Source of the DNA: Apostichopus japonicus
Taxonomy: Eukaryota; Echinodermata; Holothuroidea; Aspidochirotida; Stichopodidae
DNA: 64,000 nt
Assembly: GCF_037975245.1 (NCBI RefSeq)
Contig: NC_092580.1
Location: forward strand, 32,763,001-32,827,000
Direction of reading: 5' to 3'
The notes under the pieces were generated by a model. The model saw only the letters and a program-made list of their open reading frames with translations, made no database searches and had not been told where the DNA came from. Of the stretch, positions 55,401-64,000 are shown in pieces. The number at the start of each line of letters is the position of its first letter. Position 1 is the stretch's first letter. Both the position numbers and the translations under genes were made by a program.

Positions 55401-58400
55401 GTCAATGTATCCACTAATGCTGAAATTGTCTACTATCGCGCTATGGTGATTCTGTGCAAATCGGATAAACTATCACAGAGCTATGGGAGGTAGAAGAGGA
55501 GCAAGTGGAAACACGTATTATTACGTATTTGGCTAGCAGCGGTAATATGAGTAGCCCATATTATTACGTAGTTGGCCTGGAAAGGGTTAACAAATGTGCG
55601 TAGGCGTACACAATCCTTTGGTTTTAATACGCATGAATGTACACATCAGGCCCATCCAGAGAATTGACTTCATTTTCAATCATGAATTTTCATTCTTTCT
55701 TATCTCTGACAATTTTTCAAATTACTGAAGTAGGCCTAGGGGCCTAAGTAAAAAAAAAGTTTTAGGCCTAGGCCTAGGGCCTAGGCTATAAGTATAACAA
55801 AAATTATATGGTCCCAATTTTGTTTGTTATGACCATTCTGCTAAAATATTTGTTAATTCTTCTCTTCCTTGCTCAACAGAGAATGAGATAGATAGAGAAG
55901 GATTCTATCTCCTTGAAGATGAGATTGAATGCTTGAAGGAACTAATTCCTGCTGTTGGACCTCGATTAAAGTTAAAAAAGGAACTGAAGTTACTGAAGGT
56001 TAGTCTTTAGCCCCCTCACCATGATCATTTGTTATGGAGTGCTGATCATGGTTCACTGCACAGTAAATTATGCCTAACATCAGATTATGTTATGCTGCAA
56101 GCTTGACAATACATGGAATTTTTCTTCAAACCATAGAATTTCCTTGTGACCGATTTGAAACATTAAAAATATTACATATTTGGCCTAGTTACGTTAGGGG
56201 CTGTGTGAAACCTACACCCCCCCCCCCCCAAAAAAAAACACTGTGAAATACCGGTATTGTACCCGATACCGGTATTGTATTGTCGGTAATACCGGTGCTC
56301 AAAATTCACAGTACCATCCAACCCTAATGTGATATTCCACCCGAACCTTCAATATTTTTAAGGCTACAGGTATACTTTAACAGACTGCAAACGTATGACC
56401 GAAAAAATGATGTTGTCATCACCCACAATTTGAAACTTGCAAACAGGCCAAGAATACAGCTGACATGAGTCACAAAACATGAACTTAACAGTGTTCTGTT
56501 TTGTTTTCTTGTTATAGATCATGTCAGCTACCCTGGAAACATTGTTCCTGTAGAATGCTTTTATCCCATTTATACTGTACTGTATGTGAACTTGATTTGT
56601 GACTTGTACTGACTTGTATCTTGTTCAATATGGGTTTCGTTTGCTCACAATGTGGAATTGTCATAAATGGGTCGCCAAAAGCATTGTTGTGGCATCTGCG
56701 AATTGCCCATCACCTAATTAATGGGCATGTTTTCACCAAAAGCATCGCTTGTGGTCAAAATGGATGTGAAAGATCGTTTTCAGGACGGACTGCTGCCTTT
56801 CGCAAACATTTGGGCACTCACAACTATGACAACGATGATGTTCCTGTACACGTGCCGGTGCCAGCACCACCTGATGCTGATTTTGCAGATGTTCCCGCAG
56901 ACAATTTGGATGCTGACCACGATGAGGTTGAACCAGATGAGCCAGAAGGCGAGCTATGGGATGAATTGACTACAGAGGAAGTTGAAAACCGTGCAGCAAT
57001 GCTTGTTGCAGGTTTACTAGCATCTAGTAGTACAGTACACTCCACTGTTACACAGGTTGTGGAACAAGCATCAGACTTGATTAATGACATGTCCTCTTTC
57101 ATGATGCAGAGAGTGAAACAATTTGCCACCACTGTAGGCATTCCCCATGATGACCAGCACTTGCAAGCCTTGTTGACAGATATTGATGGAGTTTCACATC
57201 CCTTCAGGAATGTTGGGAGCCAGTACAAGCAACGTAAATTTTTCCAAAACTGCAAAGCTTTTGTTGCTGCAGAAGAACTGCCCATGGGCGTGGCATATTA
57301 TCCAGTGAACAATCCTTCAACTGGTAATGTACAGCAACATATGAAAACAGTCACCTTTCAGTACATCCCAATAAAGCCGCTCATGAAGATGATCCTGGAA
57401 GAGACCGATGTCCTCAAAATATCATCTACCCACATGATGAGTGAAGATGGTCTCTTAAGGGACTTCCAGGATGGATCGTTCTGCCGTGAGAGTCCCCTGT
57501 TGTCATCTTCTGCCACCATCAAACTGATTCTGTATGTGGATGACTTTGAGGTGTCCAACCCTCTTAGTCCAAAGGCTGGTATCCATAAACTGGGGGCAGT
57601 GTACTTCACAATTGCTAATCTGCCACCAAAGTATAGATCAACATTGTCCAACATGTTGTTGCTCATGCTTTTCAACTCCGGTGATGCCAGTTTGTATGGA
57701 TATGGTGCTGTGTTTGCTCAATTCATCCAAGATATCAATGAACTCATTGCTGATGGATTGCACATTGTGACAAACTTCTTTAATGGTAACGTGAAGATAG
57801 CAATAGGACAAATTGTTGGTGACAATTTGGGAATCCATTCACTATTTGGATTTGCAGGTGGTTTCACAGCTAACTATCTCTGTAGGGTGTGCAAGCTGCA
57901 TCGGGATGCTATCAGGACATCTGTAAAAGAGCAACAGGGTCTTCTCAGGACCTTGGAGAACTATCAAGCTGATGTCGCCCAAGATGACTTACAGCAGACA
58001 GGAGTCAAGTCGCCATGTGCTCTAAATGACATCTCACATTTCCATGTTATAAACAGTCGTTCGCCAGACATCATGCATGATATCCTTGAAGGAGTTTGTC
58101 CACTAGAGTTGAAGTTAGTTTTACAACAACTGATCCACAAAGAACTCTTAACCTTGAATGAACTGAATGCAAGGGTCACTAGCTTTAATTATGGCATTCC
58201 TGATAAGCGCAACAAGCCAGTACCATTCACTGCGAATGCTCTTCGCTCTCCAGATGGGGCCCCAGGACAGAACGCAGCCCAGATGTGGTGCCTAATCCGT
58301 CATGTTGCAGTAATGCTTGGAGATCTTGTACCCGAAGGAGATGAGCATTGGGAATTGCTTTTGGCACTACTGGATTGCCTTGACATAATCTTCTCACCAA

Positions 58401-61400
58401 TTATTAGCAATGGGGATACTAAGTATCTTTCTGAACTCATCAGTGACCACCACCAACTTTTCCTGGAATTATTTCCCGAAAGACACCTGAAACCCAAGCA
58501 TCACTTCATGACGCATTACCCCTCTGCAATCCGCCTGAATGGGCCACTAATTCACTTATGGGTGATGAGGTTTGAGGCATTCCACAATTTCTCACGGCGA
58601 CTATCACACATAGTGTGCAACTTCCAAAACATAGCAAAAACTCTTGCCTATCGGAATCAGATGTTGCTATGTTTCAATATCCTGTCCAAGAAAGCTTTTG
58701 GAAGTGAACCACTAGAGGTCGGACCTGGAGAAACTGTTATCATCGCCTCTCTTGACAATGGTGCTGTGATTGCCCGAAATATGCACATGGCACTGTACGA
58801 TGAAATTTTTGTCTGTAAGTGGTGCCGGTTCCATGGCGTGGAGTATCGTAAATATCTGATGGTAGTCGTGGGGAAAGAAGATGGTCTTCCAGTTTTTGCA
58901 AAGATAATACAGATATTTGCTTATGAGTCTATTGCAACTTTCATGTGTGAACTATGGCACACTGTGCAGTTCTCTAGGCACTACCATGCTTATGTTGTAG
59001 AGCCACTGGGTGCCAAGGACATCGTATTCGTTGGTGTCAAAGACCTACTCGACTTTCACCCTCTGCATGCAGTGAAGGGGAGGAATTGCTCGAAGTTCCT
59101 AATTTCTCCACGTCACATTATCGGATAGATGGACTTTGTTATACAGTAGATGTCAAAGTTAGGGATCGGACAAATGCGCGATTGCGTTTTTTGCGGCGCA
59201 ATTTGCGTTTTTTGAGGTTTATTGCGTTTTTTGAGGTTTATTGCGTTTTTTTAAGATTTATTGCGTTTTTTTTTTAAATTCACCAAAAAATGTATTTTTT
59301 TATGCCCAGATTAAGTCATTGAGAATTCATTCTGAGTAATGCATTATTTAATTTTGTTCTGAGCGTTGTTTTACAAATCACCCCACAAATATTTTCTGTG
59401 AAACTAGGTCCCGTAAATAATCCAACATCGTAAAATGGCACGGCCTAACGTTAGAATTAGATCGAGCTACATACAGTCCCACACTCCTACTGTAACTAGC
59501 GACCACAGCGAGCGAGCAACAAATTATGCACACGGTAATTAGAAACAACAGTTTTTTTTATTCATTTCATAAGAAAACTTCTCTTATCCAATGCAAGCAC
59601 TAAATGATATATCCTGGAAGAGAACTCATCGGGCATTCTAACCGTATTATCCCAGTGGCTGTACTCCCGACAAAATCGGATGATTATAAATCCAAAAAGT
59701 TTCGTGAATAAAATATTACAGCAATGGTGGGAATACAGTGAATAAGTCAAGTGTACATCAGCTGGATACATGTATGCATAGTCATAATGTCATTGTCTCT
59801 TCACACAGTAAACTTTATTGTACGTTCATTGGCTAACACTGTATGTTTCTCATACCTACACAGCAAAGAAATATGGAATTGCGCAATTCGCCGGGAGGGT
59901 GTCTCGCTATTGCTTAATCAGTAAACACCCAAGGATGTTGCCACCTAGAGTCGTAGACCAAAGTTTCTGAAATTGCATGGTTGTTGTTGTTGTTGTTTCA
60001 GGCGATAAATTTCAGAGTTTTTATAAATTTAGCATTTTAATAGATGTATTATTTCTAACTATTATTTTGGTTAATTATTAATATTTTGAGGGATTTTCTT
60101 CTCACTGAAAATTACACAAAAAGTTGTAAATTTGAAGTGGCACCGCTGCCCATATTTTTCAATTTCCATGTGCTTTCACTGGTCATTTGTAACTCTGTAT
60201 CGTAACAACATGGCTCCTGACCCACGATCTCGCTGCCTCATTAAATTTCCGATTAAGTAAAAAACTACACAGCAACAATAAGAGTGATATAAAATAAAAA
60301 CAACAAAACTTACAACTTAAAAACAGCTTTTAAGACTTAAGTTCGTGTTTTAGAAGAAATATGATTATTTTTTCCAGTTTTTCTTCTTTAAAGTTTGGAG
60401 ACCATTCAGCTTAAAATAATAATAGCAATAAAAATTATTGTAGAGACGAACATGCCTGTCGCAATTCAGACTTTCGGCAGCGCACTGACCTACCGGCGGA
60501 ATACGCAAAAAAATGTAAACTGATAGCTAGTTTACGTCATAATTATTCCCATTTTCTTCGTTCTTTTCGTGACTTTTTAACTGGGATTGAAATGCTAAAA
60601 AAACAGCGCTGTTACACGTGCATAGACAGGTCATAAGTAACGTTACGTAAGTGCGTTTTTTTAATGCGTTTTTTTGCCATTTCGATTGCGTTTTTTGCGT
60701 TTTTTGTTAATTTAAGGTGCGTTTTTTGGTCTTGAAAATCGCGCATTTGTCCGATCCCTAGTCAAAGTGCATTCCCAATTTCATGTACAGTGCAGTTATA
60801 ATGTGGGTACAAGCTGCCACCAGCAACACTTTCCAGAGTAAAAATCGTGGCTACTTGTGTCAACCAGGGCTTTACCAACTCGAATGACTGCAGTGTTTCA
60901 TCATTCCTCATATAGTAAGTTGTCATTATTTAGTACAGAAGGAATGTTGATGAGAACCATATTCAATGTGTAGACCGTCTGACCAGGGGTCAACAGACTT
61001 TTGGTGGCCATAGGCCTTGTTATCTTGGATATTTTACAAATGAAATCATGGGAGGTCGCATATTAAAGGGGGGGGGTACTCGCATAATATGAGTATACAA
61101 TTTGGAAGTAAGCAGTTTGGCCCCAAGATACACATGGGTCTCTCACTTTCTCACTTGCTTGAATTTTGAAGTCAAAATTCAAAACAACGGCCATAATAAT
61201 ATAATAAGAATATGCAACCTAGCAGTCCGCTAGAGTCTAGTTATGTGTCTGTATTTTATGAAACAGATCCACATTTGAGGGAACATCATTATACTGTACA
61301 TGGGTACCCTTTTCCTTAGAAATGACCCCCAGAAATGGATATGGGTTTTTAGTCTGACATGGCACACCCCCGACCAGGCGACCAATTGCAAACCGGATCA

Positions 61401-62966
61401 AATAAGCCCACTGGCCTGATTCCTCATGATCACAGGCCGGACCTGGCTCACTGGCTTCATGTTACTGACCCATGGTGTTGATAACAACAATCAAGTTGCA
61501 CAGGAGTTTCAATAAGAATATATATGGACTAGTAATTCATGTTGTTTTCTTTTACATGCGGCAAATGGTCTAATTTGTGTACAACACTTGCCCGACAAAG
61601 AATACGCATACTATGAGGAGGCCTCTTAGTAGGCTTCTGCACAGCGTTTGGCTAGTTCGTAGAGTCAATCAAACTTCATTGAGCGGCTAATATAGTGGTT
61701 AAATCTTGGCTTCCAAAATTCTGAGGGTGGACTGCTGACATGCCAGACATTATAAAGTGCACTTGGTTGTCTGCCAGTTGGCATGCCATAAACTGCATAA
61801 AATGCCAAACCGCATCGGGGGTGTTCAAAGAATCAGACAGCTACGCCAGTTAAAAGGTCTACGTGAACTATGAATGATCTGTGACAATTCATGTCACCCT
61901 GGGGCACGAAGGGTTAAATATTGGCGCAAAATGTATGTGATCTGTTTAGAATTACAACATGTTTTCCCGTTGTGCTATCTGTTACAGGTAGAGCAGGATT
62001 TCAGGATTCTGTTCCCGGAGCTGTGCGATTCCCTCTATATGAAGTGGCCGGGATTCTGTACAAAAGTCATACAGTATGCCGACCGGCAACTGAAGTGGAG
62101 ACCCCTGTTGAACTTACGTGGGATGACAGATGGGGGTGAGTAAAGCATTATCTCAACTATAACGTTTTCCCTGGCAGGAGACCTCTTAGCATGTGATATA
62201 TTTCTACCACACTTGTATGGTGAGCTCTTCTATCAGGTTGTGTTCATCAAACAACCTGAGAGCGTTAAGGGGCATGTGTTCTAACTAACTTGTTGGTGGT
62301 GGTTACATTCCTTCCCACCCAACCCCCTATAATTGTGTAATGTTATTAAGATTATTCCTAGAGCTGTACAATGCACCCATTCCTTTGTTCCATGGAACCA
62401 CTAAATTGTAATCACTTGCTAATGGAGAGCGGTTTGTATATTTGGTGTATAACTTTCGAACCAATTCTCAGCACTTTTTGTCGATCAGATGCTCTCCAAT
62501 AGCCTAATTTCTCAAATTGCTAGCCTTCTTGTTTCTTTGTAGTCTTCATATTTATTAGCAGCCTTTGTGTGAACGACTGACAACAGATTATTTCTAGCTG
62601 AATGAATATTACTATGCAGGGACAAACTTACAGACCTGAAATGTTGGTATGTCGCACAATATCGGCAACTCCATGTTGCAACAATTGACAGTGTCCAGTT
62701 GGTTTGGTTGGAGTTTATTTCCTGTTGGTAGGCCTTGAACTCGTACTGCAAACATTATTTTTTTCTGAAGTTTTATTTTCATAACATATGCAATGGCAAT
62801 TGTATAATTGTTTCCTTGTATTACAGATGACGAGGAATCTAACGTTGCACTTCAACTTTTGGGCCTCCTCTTCCCTACTGGAAGTCAGCGGACAGCTGGA
62901 AGAAAAGGGCCCGACAAGAGAGCAACGGTAGAAGAAGCTCTTCAGTCTTTCATTCAAATTGAGGAG
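52431..62966 (+). CDS. SAM-domain gene, SAMD3-like (4 exons seen, incomplete)
   Basis: Exons 52431-52494, 55880-55998, 61988-62135 and 62827-62966 join in frame to at least 157 codons with agreeing phases (1, 0, 1) and GT..AG ends. Exons 1-2 encode a short SAM domain: VEEKLREWGLERFL, then ENEIDREGFYLLEDE, then LKELIPAVGPRLKLKKELK, the usual five-helix pattern ending in the P-x-G-x-R-x-K-helix. Exons 3-4 (ILFPELCDSLYMKWPGFCTK, then VALQLLGLLFPTGSQR and VEEALQSFIQIEE) resemble the region downstream in SAMD3-like proteins of fishes and invertebrates, from memory. The gene likely continues: one candidate next exon starts at 63319 and meets a stop at 63351. Intron 1 holds a piggyBac-type element, and intron 2 a transposase ORF and a hAT-like element. 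Exons between 55998 and 61988 may be missing. SAM domains mediate protein or RNA binding. The specific role is unknown. Confidence 0.68.
52648..55586 (-). mobile_element. piggyBac-type element, TTAA-flanked, internally degraded
   Basis: Inverted ends CCCTTTCCAGGCCA (52648) and TGGCCTGGAAAGGG (to 55586) are flanked by TTAA (52644-52647 and 55587-55590), the exact target duplication of piggyBac transposons, whose ends also begin CCC. The 2.94 kb element lies in intron 1 of the SAM gene. Only an acidic N-terminal ORF remains recognisable on the minus strand. No catalytic domain was found in the rest, which includes a GGGCCC hairpin block near 53050 that looks like a separate insertion. Confidence 0.8.
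54906..55260 (-). pseudogene. Acidic N-terminal remnant of a piggyBac-like transposase
   Basis: From ATG 55260 the frame encodes a Ser/Glu/Asp-rich stretch (ENSSSERDSSGSSEPSGDES) to a TGA near 55150. An adjacent frame then continues as DDSGDNSSDSDVVF, SSAKKRKVGDD and further acidic residues until a stop at 54906. Acidic, disordered N-termini are common in piggyBac transposases, and the piece sits near the right end of the TTAA-flanked element in the expected place. The frame change and missing catalytic part make it a broken gene. A tiny intron is the alternative. Confidence 0.5.
56519..56554 (+). other. Possible alternative last exon of the SAM gene
   Basis: After intron 2 of the SAM gene starts (55999), a strong acceptor (TTTTCTTGTTATAG) at 56518 would join in phase 0 to 11 codons (IMSATLETLFL) and a TAG stop. 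This would give a short SAM-only protein whose transcript would run on into the transposase-like ORF at 56630. Entirely inferred from splice signals. Confidence 0.35.
56630..59128 (+). CDS. Zinc-finger transposase-like protein, intact 832 codons
   Basis: A single uninterrupted ORF. The first ATG is 56630. Two C2H2-type fingers start it: CSQCGIVINGS..HLRIAH and CGQNGCERSFSG..KHLGTH. An acidic linker follows (~70-125). The body matches, from memory, a family of uncharacterised transposon proteins abundant in cnidarians and fishes. Landmarks are LYVDDFEVSNPLSPKAGIHK (~305), LPPKYRSTLSN, IVGDNLGIHSLFGF (~398), YLCRVCKLHRD, SPDIMHDILEGVCPLELKL (~482), KPKHHFMTHYP (~624) and LWVMRFEAFHNFSRR. Spaced acidic residues in YVDD, GDN and DILEG could form a DDE-like RNase H centre. 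This is inference. No flanking inverted repeats were identified with certainty. It lies in the same direction inside intron 2 of the SAM gene, and a hAT-like element sits 32 bp after its stop. The lack of stops suggests recent activity or selection. Confidence 0.78.
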   Translation: MGFVCSQCGIVINGSPKALLWHLRIAHHLINGHVFTKSIACGQNGCERSFSGRTAAFRKHLGTHNYDNDDVPVHVPVPAPPDADFADVPADNLDADHDEVEPDEPEGELWDELTTEEVENRAAMLVAGLLASSSTVHSTVTQVVEQASDLINDMSSFMMQRVKQFATTVGIPHDDQHLQALLTDIDGVSHPFRNVGSQYKQRKFFQNCKAFVAAEELPMGVAYYPVNNPSTGNVQQHMKTVTFQYIPIKPLMKMILEETDVLKISSTHMMSEDGLLRDFQDGSFCRESPLLSSSATIKLILYVDDFEVSNPLSPKAGIHKLGAVYFTIANLPPKYRSTLSNMLLLMLFNSGDASLYGYGAVFAQFIQDINELIADGLHIVTNFFNGNVKIAIGQIVGDNLGIHSLFGFAGGFTANYLCRVCKLHRDAIRTSVKEQQGLLRTLENYQADVAQDDLQQTGVKSPCALNDISHFHVINSRSPDIMHDILEGVCPLELKLVLQQLIHKELLTLNELNARVTSFNYGIPDKRNKPVPFTANALRSPDGAPGQNAAQMWCLIRHVAVMLGDLVPEGDEHWELLLALLDCLDIIFSPIISNGDTKYLSELISDHHQLFLELFPERHLKPKHHFMTHYPSAIRLNGPLIHLWVMRFEAFHNFSRRLSHIVCNFQNIAKTLAYRNQMLLCFNILSKKAFGSEPLEVGPGETVIIASLDNGAVIARNMHMALYDEIFVCKWCRFHGVEYRKYLMVVVGKEDGLPVFAKIIQIFAYESIATFMCELWHTVQFSRHYHAYVVEPLGAKDIVFVGVKDLLDFHPLHAVKGRNCSKFLISPRHIIG
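59160..60760. mobile_element. hAT-like element, 1.6 kb, TAGGGATCGGACAAATGCGCG ends
   Basis: The inverted ends TAGGGATCGGACAAATGCGC and GCGCATTTGTCCGATCCCTA extend 21 bp, and perfect 8 bp duplications GTCAAAGT flank them (59152-59159 and 60761-60768). TAGGG termini with 8 bp duplications are classic hAT. Subterminal tandem words GCGTTTTTTG/GAGGTTTATT occur at both ends, in inverted arrangement. No transposase is encoded. It inserted just downstream of the transposase-like ORF, whose 3' flank continues at 60769. Confidence 0.9.
60769..61987. other. Intron of SAM gene, no further exon seen
   Basis: A G-run near 61069-61077 and short open frames only. Ends at a good acceptor (CTGTTACAG) for exon 3 of the SAM gene. 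Confidence 0.5.
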
Positions 62967-63622
62967 GTGAGACATGAATCGCTCTTCTGTATTTGGAAAG
63001 TAGTTTATTTTCATCTTGTGCTTTATGTACTATAGCAATGTATGATGCGTGCTTGACATGATGATGGTACGATAGGTACTGCTGTTTGTGACAGAGAAGC
63101 TGGTCATTGTGAGTGAGTGCCAGTGTAAGGCTTGGGACCTATAAGGTTTTTTGATGATGGAATGTACTCTGCAGTACAATTTTGACATGGAGATTGCATA
63201 GAAACAGACAGACCACACCTTGAATGAATCGGTAATGCTTAATGTCCAAATGTCATTCAAAGTGTGAATGGAGACATTGTTTGAAATGGGTTTTATTCAT
63301 TCATTTTTTTCATTCAAGGCTAAGATTGCCACAAAGTGCCCTTCAGGATAATTGATATGTGCAACAGCCTATGCCAGTAATGTGGGGAAGAAATCCACAA
63401 TTAGTATGTCATCAGCATCTGTCATTAATATAACTCGTATTTTAGTGGCAATTGCTTTTCCCCACCCCACCCCTAAAGCAATGTTGTGGGTGAAGGAAAC
63501 ATCTGCAACCTACCTGACGGGTAACCCGGTACCCTCGTTCCATTATTCTACCCGATGCAATCACTACTTATTAGGGATATCGCTCTTTCTAAAGACTGGA
63601 AGGTGTCGATCAATATGCAGTG
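62967..63622. other. Downstream part of the SAM gene, exons uncertain
   Basis: After the donor at 62967 (GTGAGA), a candidate acceptor (TTCATTCAAG) at 63318 would add AKIATKCPSG and a TAA. The sequence beyond gives partly protein-like pieces in other frames (QQPMPVMWGRNPQ, VCHQHLS), perhaps a decayed or frame-shifted continuation. I cannot decide between them. Confidence 0.3.
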
Positions 63623-64000
63623 GCGGGAGTGTGGCTTAGCGGTACAGTGCCTGCTTTGCATGCGAGAGGTCCCCGGTTCGATTCCTGCCTGTCAATTCTG
63701 GGTAAATTTTCCAGAGGTGGCTGCAACTGCAGTTGTGATGGACGAGGTCTTCGACTTGAATTCCTGGTTCTGCCGAGGTCTGGTGGACTTGTGAAATGGT
63801 TGGGGTTGGTGAACGGGGCTCTTGAAATAAGTCTCGCTCATCAGCTGTAAGCAGTGACGCTGGACAGCTCCCGCTCCTCCGGGTTCTGAGAAAGTGGTCA
63901 GCTCCTGGAGTGCACTGTCGTCCGTCGGATGGGGACGTTAAATGGCGGTCCCAAGAGCAGGATGGGATTGGATTGGTTACACCCCTGCCTCGACGTCTGG
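63623..64000 (+). mobile_element. tRNA-Ala-derived SINE, cut by window end
   Basis: The head GGGAGTGTGGCTTAGCGGTA.. carries an A-box. An anticodon loop TTTGCAT (anticodon TGC, Ala) and a T-arm GGTTCGATTCC (B-box) follow at about 63670-63690. The tRNA-unrelated body runs on through GGGGACGTTAAATGGCGGTC to the end of the window. The acceptor stem pairs poorly, so it is not a functional tRNA. The 3' tail lies outside. Confidence 0.78.

Noticed and set aside
56824-58497. Several minus-strand and out-of-frame ORFs
   Set aside because: Shadows of the intact transposase-like ORF on the plus strand.
63555-63850. ORFs of 76-79 codons at the right end
   Set aside because: They read through a tRNA-derived SINE.

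Overview
This window reads as animal nuclear DNA: split genes with GT..AG introns, AATAAA signals, A+T-rich spacers, long G/C homopolymers and many transposons. No viral, plasmid or bacterial operon structure is visible. The repeated GGCCTA-type words, the large foldback elements (recalling the TU foldback transposons of sea urchins), a CR1-type LINE and tRNA-derived SINEs suggest a marine deuterostome invertebrate, most likely an echinoderm. That placement is inference. Host coding sequence is only a few kilobases. All gene models were built by hand from splice sites and reading-frame continuity, without transcripts. || Layout. 3.4-12.9 kb (+): a seven-exon gene for a small secreted protein with a signal peptide, one six-cysteine Kazal/follistatin-like domain and an acidic Ser/Asp tail spread over tiny phase-1 exons. 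Its introns hold several hAT-type non-autonomous elements and SINEs. 13-25 kb: no host gene seen. It holds hAT-type elements and a 5.2 kb foldback transposon (16.56-21.73 kb) whose arms are inverted arrays of ~145 bp repeats, with further elements nested inside. 25-32 kb: gene-poor, with another foldback element (30.0-31.2 kb), a CT-rich simple repeat and a LINE remnant. 32.3-33.3 kb: a 153 bp minisatellite. 33.8-37.7 kb (+): a complete five-exon gene for an EXD1/Egalitarian-like DEDDy 3'-5' exonuclease. 41.4-50.2 kb (-): two exons of an unrecognised gene, separated by a palindromic foldback element that is itself split by a 4.7 kb CR1-type LINE. 52.4-63.0 kb (+): exons of a SAM-domain gene. 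Its first intron holds a TTAA-flanked piggyBac-type element and its second a complete 832-codon zinc-finger transposase-like ORF on the same strand, followed by a 1.6 kb hAT-type element. 63.6 kb to the end: a tRNA-Ala-derived SINE cut by the window edge. || How it fits together. The host genes do not form an operon or pathway cluster. The strongest theme is repeated nesting of mobile DNA. Exact or near-exact 8 bp duplications identify most small elements as hAT-like, TTAA identifies piggyBac, and 10-12 bp and about 6 bp duplications flank two of the foldback elements. An EXD1-like gene, whose relatives act in piRNA biogenesis, sits in this repeat-rich neighbourhood, but nothing here shows a functional link.
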